A stretch of DNA of 64,000 nt from Pseudoflavonifractor_A sp022772585 (GCF_052065415.1 NZ_JBQHUB010000001.1:62001-126000); one strand, 5' to 3'. Numbered from the stretch's first letter, positions 1 through 7,944 are shown. Notes: generated by a model not told the origin, from the sequence alone. Translations and numbers: made by a program.

Positions 1-395
1 TGGGCCTGATGCCCAGGAAGATCAACGCCATGATCAAGCGGGAGCTGGCAGCCGGGGGGATCCGGTATCAGCGCACCGGAGAGAGCTGGACGCCCAGCCC
101 GGAGCGGGAGATGCGGAAGGCGCCCACCGAAAAGGTGGCGTTCCGCGCCGGCGTCCACGCCTATTATAACGATGAAGCGGAAGATCTGATCTGCTGCGAG
201 CCGGAGCGCGTCTCCATCCCCGTCCGGATGCACATCGGCGCGCCTGCGGTGCCTGTGGTATCCGTGGGCGACAGGGTGAATGAGGGCGATGAGATCGCGC
301 GGCCCCGGCAGGGCGATCTGGGCGCGGTGATCCACGCCAGCATCTCCGGCCGTGTGACCGCGGTGGGCGAGACGATAACCATCGTGAAGGAATGA
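1..395 (+). CDS. pduS: PduS-like cobalamin reductase / RnfC-type protein, C-terminal fragment
   Basis: Only the last ~131 codons are present; the reading frame is open at the left edge, so the first ATG at 9 is internal. The visible part ends in a barrel-sandwich (RnfC/biotinyl-like) domain with the pattern VPVRMHIGAPAVPVVSVGD followed by a glycine-rich turn, as at the C terminus of PduS. PduS is a flavin and Fe-S protein that reduces cobalamin inside the propanediol-utilisation microcompartment. The call rests mainly on context: pduT, pduU and pduV homologues follow in the same order as in Salmonella. The stop overlaps the region just before pduT. A generic RnfC-like NADH oxidoreductase of another microcompartment type is the alternative. 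Confidence 0.72.
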   Translation, partial: GLMPRKINAMIKRELAAGGIRYQRTGESWTPSPEREMRKAPTEKVAFRAGVHAYYNDEAEDLICCEPERVSIPVRMHIGAPAVPVVSVGDRVNEGDEIARPRQGDLGAVIHASISGRVTAVGETITIVKE

Positions 396-406
396 GGGTG
401 AGACGG

Positions 407-952
407 ATGGAAACGATCGGTTTTCTGGAACTCAACAGCATTGCGAAGGGGATCGAGGCCGCGGATATCGTGTTAAAGACCGCCGCCGTGGAGCTGATCT
501 TCTCCAGGGCCGGCTGCCCCGGAAAGTATTACCTGCTGTTCACAGGCGATGTGGCCGCGGTCCAGGCCTCCATCGAAGCGGGATGCGCCGCCGGCGGGGA
601 CCATGTGGTGGACCACTGTGTGATCCCCTCGGTGCACCCTCAGGTTATCCGCGCCATCAACATGACCAACATGCCGGAGGAGCTCCGCGCCGTCGGCGTA
701 ATGGAGTTCTTCTCCGTGACGGCCTCGGTCTACAGCGCCGACGCCGCCGTCAAGGCGGCGGATGTGGACCTGGTGGACGTGCGTCTGGGGACCGGGATCG
801 GGGGCAAGTCCTTCGTGGTCCTGACCGGCGAGGTGGCGGCCGTGCGGGAGGCGGTCAGCTGCGGCATCCATACGCCGGCGGCGGAGGGGATGCTGGTGTC
901 CTCCGTCGTCATCCCCAACCCCCACCGCGATCTTCTGAGCAGTCTTATGTAA
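407..952 (+). CDS. pduT: Tandem-BMC-domain shell protein, PduT type
   Basis: 181 residues made of two BMC domains (about 1-90 and 95-181), the BMC-T trimer architecture. The opening METIGFLELNSIAKGIEA matches the PduT N terminus. Cys37 in the motif AGCPGKYY is at the place of the cysteine that binds the [4Fe-4S] cluster in the PduT trimer pore, so an electron-conducting shell tile next to PduS is likely. An upstream in-frame ATG at 392 exists, but the purine-rich GAGGGTGAG stands 6-9 bases before the ATG at 407 and that start matches the family, so 407 is preferred. It lies in the pduS-T-U-V run. Confidence 0.9.
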   Translation: METIGFLELNSIAKGIEAADIVLKTAAVELIFSRAGCPGKYYLLFTGDVAAVQASIEAGCAAGGDHVVDHCVIPSVHPQVIRAINMTNMPEELRAVGVMEFFSVTASVYSADAAVKAADVDLVDVRLGTGIGGKSFVVLTGEVAAVREAVSCGIHTPAAEGMLVSSVVIPNPHRDLLSSLM

Positions 953-965
953 GGGAGGTGGGACC

Positions 966-1319
966 ATGATCGAAGCGGAGGGCAAGCAGAGAATCATTCA
1001 GGAATTCGTCCCCGGCAAGCAGGTGACCCTGGCCCATCTGATCGCAAATCCGGACAGCACGCTTTACAAGAAGCTGGGTGTGGTGGGAGAACACGAGGGC
1101 GCGCTGGGCATCATGACCATTACGCCCAGCGAGGCTGCGATCATCGGCGCCGACGTGGCCACAAAGGCTGCCAACGTGGAGGTGGTCTTTGTGGACCGGT
1201 TTAACGGTTCCCTGGTCATCGGCGGCGATGTGGCCAGCGTGGAGGCCGCGCTGAAGGACGTGCTGGACGTGCTGGAAAACACGCTGCACTTCGCGCCCAC
1301 GGTCATCACAAGGACATGA
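966..1319 (+). CDS. pduU: Circularly permuted BMC shell protein, PduU/EutS type
   Basis: 117 residues, the usual PduU size. The N-terminal strand carries RIIQEFVPGKQVTLAHLIAN, the hallmark of PduU, followed by GIMTITPSEAAIIGADVATK and the C-terminal VITRT. In this family the BMC fold is permuted and an N-terminal beta-barrel caps the hexamer pore. A clear Shine-Dalgarno (GGGAGG at 953-958) precedes the ATG. It follows pduT by 13 bases and its last codons overlap pduV (ATG at 1316), so the four genes look translationally coupled. Confidence 0.93.
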   Translation: MIEAEGKQRIIQEFVPGKQVTLAHLIANPDSTLYKKLGVVGEHEGALGIMTITPSEAAIIGADVATKAANVEVVFVDRFNGSLVIGGDVASVEAALKDVLDVLENTLHFAPTVITRT

Positions 1320-1768
1320 AAAAGATCATGCTGGTGGGCTCCATCGCCTGCGGCAAGACCACGCTCTGCCAAAGGCTCAACGGTATGGAGCAAAAATATA
1401 AAAAGACCCAGGCCATAGAGGTCATTAATCAGACCATTGATACCCCTGGCGAATACCTGGAGCACCGCTCTTACCTGAGCAGTCTCATGGTAACGTCGGT
1501 GGATGTTGACCTGGTGCTGTTTCTGCTGGATGCGACCCAGAGCAGGTACATGTATTCCCCGGGGCAGGCCGCGGGCTTTCCCGTGCCGGTCATTGGTGTG
1601 ATCACAAAGATTGACCGGGCCACGGCGCGGGAGCTCCGGGATGCCCGGGAGCTTTTGGAGCTGGCCGGAGCGGCGCCGGTCTTTGAAGTCTGCGCCCTGG
1701 ACGGCAGAGGCGTCGATGCGCTGCTGGCATATTTGCAGGAGCCGCCGGAATATTCGGAGGAGGCCTGA
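1316..1768 (+). CDS. pduV: PduV/EutP-family microcompartment GTPase
   Basis: 150 residues with a P-loop GSIACGKTT near residue 8, the switch motif DTPGE near 42 and TKID near 100, the G1, G3 and G4 motifs of the EutP/PduV GTPase family. Members associate with the outside of microcompartments, or in the EutP case show acetate kinase activity; which applies here cannot be told. ATG overlaps the pduU stop by four bases. A likely terminator follows at 1803-1825, making this the last gene of the microcompartment transcript. Confidence 0.88.
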   Translation: MKKIMLVGSIACGKTTLCQRLNGMEQKYKKTQAIEVINQTIDTPGEYLEHRSYLSSLMVTSVDVDLVLFLLDATQSRYMYSPGQAAGFPVPVIGVITKIDRATARELRDARELLELAGAAPVFEVCALDGRGVDALLAYLQEPPEYSEEA

Positions 1769-1802
1769 CCGAAAGAAGATCCATGGCAGGTTTACCGCAT
1801 GT

Positions 1803-1825
1803 GCGGCAGGCCTACCGCTGTTTTT
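1803..1825 (+). terminator. Probable terminator after pduV
   Basis: Self-complementary GCGGCAGG / CCTACCGC with one mismatch and a minimal loop, followed by TGTTTTT. It separates the microcompartment genes from the promoter of the two-component system. The stem is short, so efficiency is uncertain. Confidence 0.5.
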
Positions 1826-1844
1826 GCGATTCATCTCATTGGAT

Positions 1845-1872
1845 TTGACATGCTCCCGGTCCGGGTTATACA
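1845..1872 (+). promoter_or_regulatory. Sigma-A promoter of the eutVW-like pair
   Basis: TTGACA at 1845-1850, 16-bp spacer and TATACA at 1867-1872. It lies 83 bases before the regulator ATG, so the pair can be expressed separately from the microcompartment genes. Confidence 0.7.
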
Positions 1873-1955
1873 ATACCTGTAGTGTGCTGCGGGAAATATG
1901 GATGAAAGCAGCATGACGGACCACGCTTGTGATGTTTTTTAGAAGGGGTTTGTTT

Positions 1956-2687
1956 ATGAAGCGGGTTGTTTTGGCGGATGATGAGCCGATCACCAGGCTA
2001 AACATCGCATCCATGCTTGAGGACATCGGCTTTGCTGTTGTGGGCGAGGCGGGCGACGGGTTTGACGCGGTGGAACTCTGCCGGGCGCAGCATCCGGACC
2101 TGGTGCTGATGGACGTAAAGATGCCGGTTTTCGACGGGCTGACCGCGTCAAAGACGATCATAACCGAGGGTCTGGCGGACTGCGTCGTATTGCTGACCGC
2201 GTATGACGATCGGGCCATCATTGACCAGGCGAGCCAGATCGGCGTGACCGGATATCTGGTCAAGCCCATTGAGCCGCGGCTCCTTCTGCCCACGATCACA
2301 GTGGCGATGGCCCAGAGTGCCCGGCTCCATGCCAGTCAGAGGGAAACAAAGGACGCGCTCCAGCGGCTGCAGAACGAAAAGGTCATCCAGCGGGCCCAGA
2401 TGCTCATGGCGGAGCAATACCATATTTCCCCGATGGAGGCATACCGGAAGCTTCAGCAGATGTCCATGGACAAGCGGCTGTCCATGCTGGTCATTGCGGA
2501 GGCGGTCATTGAGCAGATCGGGAAAAAAGATGTGGTGAATACAGTCAAAGAGCAGCTGATGCACAAAAAGGGCATCTCGGAAGCCGCCGCTTACCGGCAG
2601 ATCTCTTCCCTTGCAAAGCAGAACGGCTGTACGCCTGCGGAAGCTGCAGAGATGATCAGCAGGAAAATGGGGAGGGCCAATGGGTAG
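1956..2687 (+). CDS. eutV: EutV-like response regulator with two tandem ANTAR-like units
   Basis: 243 residues. The receiver domain (1-115) has the acidic pair D8-D9, phosphorylation site D53 and K103 before P104. An ANTAR unit follows at about 134-187 (QRAQMLMAEQYHISPMEAYR), and residues 191-236 look like a second copy (VKEQLMHKKGISEAAAYRQI). EutV of enterococci has a single ANTAR and about 190 residues, so the extra ~50 residues are unusual. ANTAR domains bind paired hairpins in leader RNA and prevent termination. Start chosen at 1956 because AGAAGGGG (1941-1948) stands 7 bases upstream; an in-frame ATG at 1929 lacks a site. The stop overlaps the kinase start. Likely targets are microcompartment leaders, by inference. 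Confidence 0.85.
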   Translation: MKRVVLADDEPITRLNIASMLEDIGFAVVGEAGDGFDAVELCRAQHPDLVLMDVKMPVFDGLTASKTIITEGLADCVVLLTAYDDRAIIDQASQIGVTGYLVKPIEPRLLLPTITVAMAQSARLHASQRETKDALQRLQNEKVIQRAQMLMAEQYHISPMEAYRKLQQMSMDKRLSMLVIAEAVIEQIGKKDVVNTVKEQLMHKKGISEAAAYRQISSLAKQNGCTPAEAAEMISRKMGRANG

Positions 2688-3780
2688 ACTGAGGGAGATC
2701 TGTCAGCTTGAGACAGACCTGAAGGAACATGAGATCCGGAAGCTGGAGGCCGTGGAGGAGCAGCTGCCGCTGATTGCGGCTTTGACGGACGCCGATGTTT
2801 TTATCGACTGTTTTGTGGATGAAAAGGCCGCCGTCGTGGTGGCGCAGGCCGGGCCGCGGATCAGCGGCAGCGTCTATGCCCGGGATGTGGTGGGAAAGCT
2901 GGCCCTGGTGGGGTGGGAGCCGGCTGTGTTCCATGCCCGGGCCATCAGTATGCCGGTCTGCGACCTGAAGGCGATCACACAGGAAAACAGAGCCGTCCGG
3001 CAGAATGTGGCCCCCATCTTCGGGGACGGGGACCGGGTGATCGCGGTCCTCATCCGCGAGAAGGACGTCAGCATAGCCCTGCAGCAGGAGAAAAAGTATG
3101 AGCAGCTGGCCCATTCCTATGGAAACGGGAAGCCCGTGGTGCTTGCTTCCAGCGGACAGCCTGTCATAGATATGCAGGAGGTGCATCACCGGGTCAAAAA
3201 CAGTCTGCAGTTGGTTGCCAGTATCCTGGATCTGCAGGCCCGGCGGAGTCAGGACCCCAATGTGAAGAAGATTTTGCGGGAAAATTGGGGGAGGGTATTG
3301 TCAATCGCCTCAATTCATGATATACTAACCAAAAATGCAGGGCAAATGACGCTTATAAATAGTAGAATTTTAATAGAACAGATTGAGAAAAATCTCCAGG
3401 CCCTGATCCCCATTGACCGGTCCATCCGCCTGTCGGTGAGCGGCGATGAGATCGAGTTGAATTCCGATACGGCGACCTCCGTTGCGATGGTGATCACTGA
3501 GCTGCTGACAAACGCACTGCAGCACGCCTTTGAAGATCGGGACGAGGGCACGGTCGATGTGTCGCTCTGCAAAGGAACCTTGTTCCACACGGTGACGGTT
3601 TCTGACGATGGAAGCGGTTTCGCGCTTCCGTGGACAGAGGCAGATGGTCTGGGATTGAAGATCGTCCGCTCCACGGTAAAGGAAAAGCTGAAAGGGCGGC
3701 TCCGCATCAGTTCGGGCAGCGGCGGAACAAAGGTATCCTTCGACTTCGCCAATGAACTGAATAATGACTTCGTACAATAG
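2680..3780 (+). CDS. eutW: EutW-like sensor histidine kinase (HisKA_2 type)
   Basis: 366 residues with no membrane segment. An N-terminal sensory region (about 1-140, the histidine-kinase N domain of EutW/PdtaS proteins) precedes a HisKA_2 phosphoacceptor motif VHHRVKNSLQLVAS near H169/H170 and an HATPase_c domain with VITELLTNALQHAF (N box) and DDGSGF. HisKA_2 kinases pair with ANTAR regulators. The ligand of EutW in ethanolamine systems is ethanolamine; here, beside Pdu-type genes, the ligand is unknown. ATG lies inside the end of the regulator gene, an eight-base overlap that implies coupling. Confidence 0.88.
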   Translation: MGRLREICQLETDLKEHEIRKLEAVEEQLPLIAALTDADVFIDCFVDEKAAVVVAQAGPRISGSVYARDVVGKLALVGWEPAVFHARAISMPVCDLKAITQENRAVRQNVAPIFGDGDRVIAVLIREKDVSIALQQEKKYEQLAHSYGNGKPVVLASSGQPVIDMQEVHHRVKNSLQLVASILDLQARRSQDPNVKKILRENWGRVLSIASIHDILTKNAGQMTLINSRILIEQIEKNLQALIPIDRSIRLSVSGDEIELNSDTATSVAMVITELLTNALQHAFEDRDEGTVDVSLCKGTLFHTVTVSDDGSGFALPWTEADGLGLKIVRSTVKEKLKGRLRISSGSGGTKVSFDFANELNNDFVQ

Positions 3781-3798
3781 GGTACGGAATGTGTTGGC

Positions 3799-3844
3799 AA
3801 AAAAGCCACAGGTCCTGACAAAAGGGATTGCTGTGGCTTTTTTT
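3799..3844 (+). terminator. Rho-independent terminator after eutW
   Basis: AAAGCCACAG pairs with CTGTGGCTTT around a 20-base loop, flanked by A and T runs (TTTTTTT at 3838-3844). Confidence 0.85.
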
Positions 3845-3970
3845 AAATGTCGGGACAGCTGCGCTTTGGCCACCCCATATGCCGCGGCAGATAACTGCGT
3901 TATTTCTTTGACAGATATGCCGCTGTCAGTAGAAATAGATGTTTAAGATTCAGAAGGGAGAGTGAGGCAG

Positions 3971-4660
3971 TTGAAGGTAAACGACAGACATGTATCTTTC
4001 TACTACGAAAATGACCATGACTACGGAAAGATCGAGATCGACCCTGCAAAGACCGCGCTTTTGATCATCGATATGCAGCACGTGTTCATCACCCGGCCTA
4101 AACTGGAGAACCCCACTGAGGAGGAAAAAGCCAACGCCGCCCGCTGGGAGCAGTTCTATGAGGCCATCGACAATGTCGTGGTCCCCAACAACAAGCGGAT
4201 GCTGGACTATTTCCGCGGCCACGGCATGGAGGTCATCTTCGCGCAGATCCGCTGCCGCAAGAAGTCCGGCAGCGACCGGTCCCTGGACCAGAAGGCCACC
4301 GGCTACAACGAACTGCTCATCCCTCCCGGAGATCCTCTGGGCGACATCGTTCCGGAACTGGCTCCCATCGACGATGAGATCGTTATTACAAAGACCACCG
4401 ACAGCGCCCTCACGGGGAGCAGCCTGCGCCTGATGCTGAGCAACATGGGCATCGATACCGTGGTGGTGACCGGCGTCCTTACGGACCAGTGCGTATCCGG
4501 CACGGTGCGCAGCCTTGCCGACGAGAGCTTCAAGGTCTGGCTGATCGAGGACGCCTGCCGGGCTGCCACAGAGCAGATCCAGCAGAATGAGCTGGAGATC
4601 CTGAACAATATCTATTGCCATGTGATTACAACGGATGAATTGCTGGAAGCCCTGGGATGA
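3971..4660 (+). CDS. Isochorismatase-family cysteine hydrolase
   Basis: About 230 residues with the cysteine-hydrolase triad: Asp in LLIIDMQHVF (about 34), Lys in VITKTTDSAL (about 137) and nucleophile Cys in VLTDQCVSGTVRSLAD (about 170). The family includes nicotinamidases, biuret and ureidoacrylate amidohydrolases and N-carbamoylsarcosine amidase; the TDQCVSGT form resembles amide hydrolases of the RutB/biuret type. Start is uncertain: AGAAGGGAG (3952-3960) is 10 bases from TTG at 3971 but only 1 from GTG at 3962. It opens an operon with a serine hydrolase and a permease, suggesting uptake and breakdown of an amide compound. Confidence 0.82.
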   Translation: MKVNDRHVSFYYENDHDYGKIEIDPAKTALLIIDMQHVFITRPKLENPTEEEKANAARWEQFYEAIDNVVVPNNKRMLDYFRGHGMEVIFAQIRCRKKSGSDRSLDQKATGYNELLIPPGDPLGDIVPELAPIDDEIVITKTTDSALTGSSLRLMLSNMGIDTVVVTGVLTDQCVSGTVRSLADESFKVWLIEDACRAATEQIQQNELEILNNIYCHVITTDELLEALG

Positions 4661-4705
4661 TCCCGGACGGACAGCAAACTGAAAAAGTGCTTCGGAGGAT
4701 AGCAT

Positions 4706-6175
4706 ATGGACTACGATAATCTGTTTGATTTTCTGCCGGCTGAGATGGAATACTGGGGGATCCCCGGATTCAGCTATGGCGTGATGAAGGACGGAAAGGT
4801 CCTGACGAAAGGCGGCTGCGGGTACCGCGACGTGGAGAAAAAGCTCCCCGCAGATGAGAAAACGCTCTACGGCATCGCCTCCTGCTCCAAGTCCTTCAAC
4901 TCCTGTCTGATCGCCATGCTGGTGGACGACGGCCTGCTGGACTACGACACCCCCATCCGCAAGTATATCCCGGAGTTTGAGATGTATGATCCCTTTGCCA
5001 CCAAGGAGTGCACCCTGCGGGACATGCTCACCCACCGCACAGGCCTGGCGCCCCACGAGGCGATGTGGCCGGATCCGTCCATCACAAAGCGGGACCTGCT
5101 GATGCGCCTGCGCTACCTGAAGCCCAACGCGCCCTTCCGCACGGTTACGCAGTATAACAACACCATCTACTCCGCCATCGGCGCCATCGCCGAAGAAGTG
5201 ACCGGAGATACCTGGGAGCACCTGATCGAGACCCGTATCTTCAAGCCTCTCGGGATGGACAGCAGCCTCCTCTCCGCCCATCAGATGTATGAGCAGCCCA
5301 ACCATGCCCAAGGCTATTGGAACTGGGAGGACGGAAAGGGCGCCGTTCCCGTGGGACCGTGGGAGATGGACGTGGCCGGCGGCGCCTGCGGCGTGGTCTC
5401 CAACGTGGAGGATATGTTCAAGTGGATCACGCTGCATCTCAACAACGGCGTATATGAGGGCAAGCGGCTCGTCTCCGAGAAGAATATGCGGGAGATGCAC
5501 CACACCCAGGCCCCCATGCACATGTTCCCCTGGCGCTTCCCCGAGGTGGAGACCGACGGCAGCTACGGCATGGCCTGGTTCGTCCAGTACTACAGGGGCC
5601 GGAAGTTCGTCTGGCATACCGGCGAGATCGAGGGCTTCTGCACGCTGGAGGGCTTCCTGCCGGATGAGAACATCGTGATTATGCTGGCCATGAACGTCCA
5701 CAAGCCGCTGAACATGCCCATCCTGATGACCAGCTGCTATACCGTGTTTGACCGGCTGCTGGGCGATCCTGTTGTGGACTGGGGCGCCCGCCTCCACCAG
5801 TGGAACGGCAAGTATGACGCGTTCTACTATCACTGGAACGTGGACCTGTTCGAGGGCAAGCCGGCGCCCGTCCCCAATACCAAGCCCAGCCATCCCCTGG
5901 AGGATTACACCGGCGCGTTCCATCATCCCGGCTACGGCACCTACCATGTTGTGGAGGAGAACGGGAAGCTGGTCCTGCACTTCAAGGATATGCTCGTTCC
6001 AATGGAGCACTGGCACTATGACGTGTTCAAGGCCCACCGCCTGAAGGAGGATACCACGGTACTGACCGCGCCCATGTCCTATTACGTGGATCCCTTTACC
6101 GGCCAGATCGACGGCTTCACGCTGCAGATCGAGCCCACGGTGGAACCCGCGGTGTTTGCCAGAGTACACGAGTGA
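4706..6175 (+). CDS. Class-C beta-lactamase-fold serine hydrolase
   Basis: 489 residues without a signal peptide, so probably cytoplasmic. The catalytic motifs of the class-C/esterase/D-aminopeptidase fold are visible: SCSK (S59xxK62), YNN near 153 and WHTGEIEG near 300. A C-terminal extension from about 385 (SHPLEDYTGAFHHPGYG) is a lipocalin-like DUF3471-type domain often found in these hydrolases. GGAGGA precedes the ATG by 6 to 7 bases. It sits 45 bases after the cysteine hydrolase and 50 before the permease. Peptidase or amidase activity fits the context better than antibiotic resistance. Confidence 0.85.
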   Translation: MDYDNLFDFLPAEMEYWGIPGFSYGVMKDGKVLTKGGCGYRDVEKKLPADEKTLYGIASCSKSFNSCLIAMLVDDGLLDYDTPIRKYIPEFEMYDPFATKECTLRDMLTHRTGLAPHEAMWPDPSITKRDLLMRLRYLKPNAPFRTVTQYNNTIYSAIGAIAEEVTGDTWEHLIETRIFKPLGMDSSLLSAHQMYEQPNHAQGYWNWEDGKGAVPVGPWEMDVAGGACGVVSNVEDMFKWITLHLNNGVYEGKRLVSEKNMREMHHTQAPMHMFPWRFPEVETDGSYGMAWFVQYYRGRKFVWHTGEIEGFCTLEGFLPDENIVIMLAMNVHKPLNMPILMTSCYTVFDRLLGDPVVDWGARLHQWNGKYDAFYYHWNVDLFEGKPAPVPNTKPSHPLEDYTGAFHHPGYGTYHVVEENGKLVLHFKDMLVPMEHWHYDVFKAHRLKEDTTVLTAPMSYYVDPFTGQIDGFTLQIEPTVEPAVFARVHE

Positions 6176-6225
6176 TCCTTGTCCGCAGTTTGATACGTTT
6201 GTGAAACTATTTGGGAGGGAGAACG

Positions 6226-7602
6226 ATGGAAAACAAGAACCATTTGAAAAAGAGCCTTGGCATGATGACCCTGATCTCGATCGCGGCCGGTTCGGTTATC
6301 GGAGGCTGGCTTGCGGAGAGCCCGTACTGGTATTCCCTGACCGGCCCCGGCGCAGCGTTTATCTTCCTGATCCTGGCGGTCCTGCTGGTCCCTGTGGGCC
6401 TTGCGTTTGCCGAGATGGTGGCGCTGCTGCCCTTCTCCTCCTCTGTGGCGGTCTGGACCGCCAACGCGACCAACCATAAGTTCGGCTGGTGCATGCAGTG
6501 GCTGATGTTCCTGATCCAGATCGTCGAGCCCCCTATCTGCGCGTTTATCCTGACTACGGCCCTTGGCTTCTTTATTGAGTTCACCACCACTCAGACCATG
6601 CTGATCGCCATTGCGATGTGTGTGATCTGGTATATCATCTCCAATTTCAATATCTCTATTTCCGGCAGACTCAGCAATATCTTCTTCTACTCCATGATCG
6701 GCATTTCCCTGTGCATCATCGTGCTGTTCTTCACCAGCGGCCACTGGAGCACTGAGAACCTTCTGGGTAACGGCGGCTGGTTCCCCAAGGGCGGTTATGG
6801 CGTGTTCCTGGCCTCCGGCGTGCTGACGATCAAGTATATCGGATTTGAAATGACGCCGACCATGATCGAAGAGACCACATTCCCGGTCAAGAATATGTGG
6901 AAGGTCATTCTGTCCGCGCTGTTTATCCCCGCCATCCTGTACGCCGTCGTTGTCATCGCCATCGGCGGTATGGCCCCCTGGAATGAGCTGGCCGGGATGC
7001 AGATGCCCGAGCCCGAGCTCATCCGTTCCCTGGGCCTGCCGATGATCTTTGCCTGGGCCGCCCTGATCGCCGGCTCCCTGCATGGCTTCACCACCTTTAT
7101 GGGCTTCTGGACCTCTTCCGCCCGCGTGCTCTACGGTTCCGCCCAGCTGAACATGCTGCCTCCCGCATTCAAGAAGCTCAATAAGTACGGCCAGCCCTAC
7201 ATCTCCAACATCGTGGTCCTGCTCTTCTCCGTGTTCTTCTGCATCTTCTCCGCCACGAACTGGGTCCAGTACATCTATGCCGTCTCCTGCATCGCTGCCG
7301 GCCTGGTGTACTTTATGGTGTGCTTTGACGCCTACATGCTGCGCAAGAAGCATCCCGACTGGAAGCGGCCCTACAAGGCTCCCGGCGGCAATGCCTTCCT
7401 CTTCCTGGGCATGATCGTTTCCATTTGGGTCGTGATCGCCTCCTCCCTGTCGCTGGACTTTGCCGGCTGGATGTCCCTGGTGGCTTACATGGCCATCGGT
7501 ATCATCGTTCTGATCCTGATGGAGAGCTACCGCAAGAAGAACCCCGGCAAGCTTGAGCCGATCATCCTGACGCCCGACAGCGTTGTGGATGATGCCAAGT
7601 AA
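6226..7602 (+). CDS. APC-superfamily amino acid permease
   Basis: 458 residues, hydrophobic throughout with about 12 predicted membrane helices; the first helix contains LISIAAGSVIGGW, the glycine-rich unwound segment that binds substrate in APC transporters. Start set at ATG 6226, preceded by GGGAGGGAGAA; the in-frame TTG at 6211 lies within that ribosome-binding region. Last gene of the three-gene operon, followed by a strong terminator. The substrate is presumably an amino acid, dipeptide-like or amide compound acted on by the two upstream hydrolases, by inference only. Confidence 0.87.
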   Translation: MENKNHLKKSLGMMTLISIAAGSVIGGWLAESPYWYSLTGPGAAFIFLILAVLLVPVGLAFAEMVALLPFSSSVAVWTANATNHKFGWCMQWLMFLIQIVEPPICAFILTTALGFFIEFTTTQTMLIAIAMCVIWYIISNFNISISGRLSNIFFYSMIGISLCIIVLFFTSGHWSTENLLGNGGWFPKGGYGVFLASGVLTIKYIGFEMTPTMIEETTFPVKNMWKVILSALFIPAILYAVVVIAIGGMAPWNELAGMQMPEPELIRSLGLPMIFAWAALIAGSLHGFTTFMGFWTSSARVLYGSAQLNMLPPAFKKLNKYGQPYISNIVVLLFSVFFCIFSATNWVQYIYAVSCIAAGLVYFMVCFDAYMLRKKHPDWKRPYKAPGGNAFLFLGMIVSIWVVIASSLSLDFAGWMSLVAYMAIGIIVLILMESYRKKNPGKLEPIILTPDSVVDDAK

Positions 7603-7626
7603 TCAGAAAAAAGAATAGAGACAAGG

Positions 7627-7673
7627 CTCCCCCGGCACAGGACCCATCTCCTGCGCCGGGGGAGTTGCTTTTA
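7627..7673 (+). terminator. Rho-independent terminator after the permease
   Basis: CTCCCCCGGCACAGG pairs with CCTGCGCCGGGGGAG (one mismatch) and is followed by TTGCTTTT. Confidence 0.88.
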
Positions 7674-7685
7674 TCTGGATTATTT

Positions 7686-7944
7686 TAATGTCTGCTGAAT
7701 AAACCGCTTTGCGGTTTATTCGTGCGGCAGCAGCCGCACAATTCGATTAAAAGGGCCATTCTCAGCCCTTTTAATCGAATTCAGGCATTGTTACAATGCA
7801 TATTTCCGATGAAGCGCCGTAGCGCTTTATCGGAACGTGCAAGGTTTTCGGGCGGTTTCGCCCGAAAACCTTGCACCCGAACAAAGCTGATTGGCCTTGT
7901 AAGCCTTGGCTTTCAAGGCTTACAGCTTTGTTCAGTACGCATTA
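7686..7944. repeat. Multi-hairpin element, copy 1 (seven consecutive hairpins)
   Basis: The 339-base gap between the permease and the minus-strand gene holds seven adjoining inverted repeats: 7697-7721, 7722-7739, 7740-7781, 7785-7799, 7804-7835, 7837-7876 and 7879-7933. Arms are 7 to 20 bases and almost all perfect; the sixth has 18-bp arms and the seventh a 10-base bulge. They differ in sequence from one another. The block is bounded by TAATGTCTGCTGA (7686-7698) and TCAGTACGCATTA (7932-7944), imperfect inverted ends. The right end reaches the stop codon of the minus-strand gene. No coding potential is seen. Confidence 0.8.

Noticed and set aside
1956..3780. Ethanolamine-utilisation operon assignment
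   Set aside because: The regulators resemble EutV/EutW, but the adjoining shell genes are of PduT/PduU type and no eut enzyme is in view.
3799..3844. ANTAR (EutV) target hairpin at the eutW terminator
   Set aside because: The inner loop GACAAA does not have A at position 1 and G at position 4, and no paired upstream hairpin exists.
3764..3946. 60-codon frame after eutW
   Set aside because: It runs through the terminator hairpin of eutW and has no start signal.
3950..6169. A 739-codon minus-strand frame across the two hydrolase genes
   Set aside because: Shadow of well-supported plus-strand enzymes; no ribosome-binding site or recognisable domain.
4706..6175. Beta-lactamase resistance gene
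   Set aside because: It has the fold motifs but no signal peptide, carries a C-terminal extension and sits in a catabolic-looking operon.
7686..7944. CRISPR array
   Set aside because: The inverted repeats are not direct repeats, have no regular spacers and no cas genes are near.
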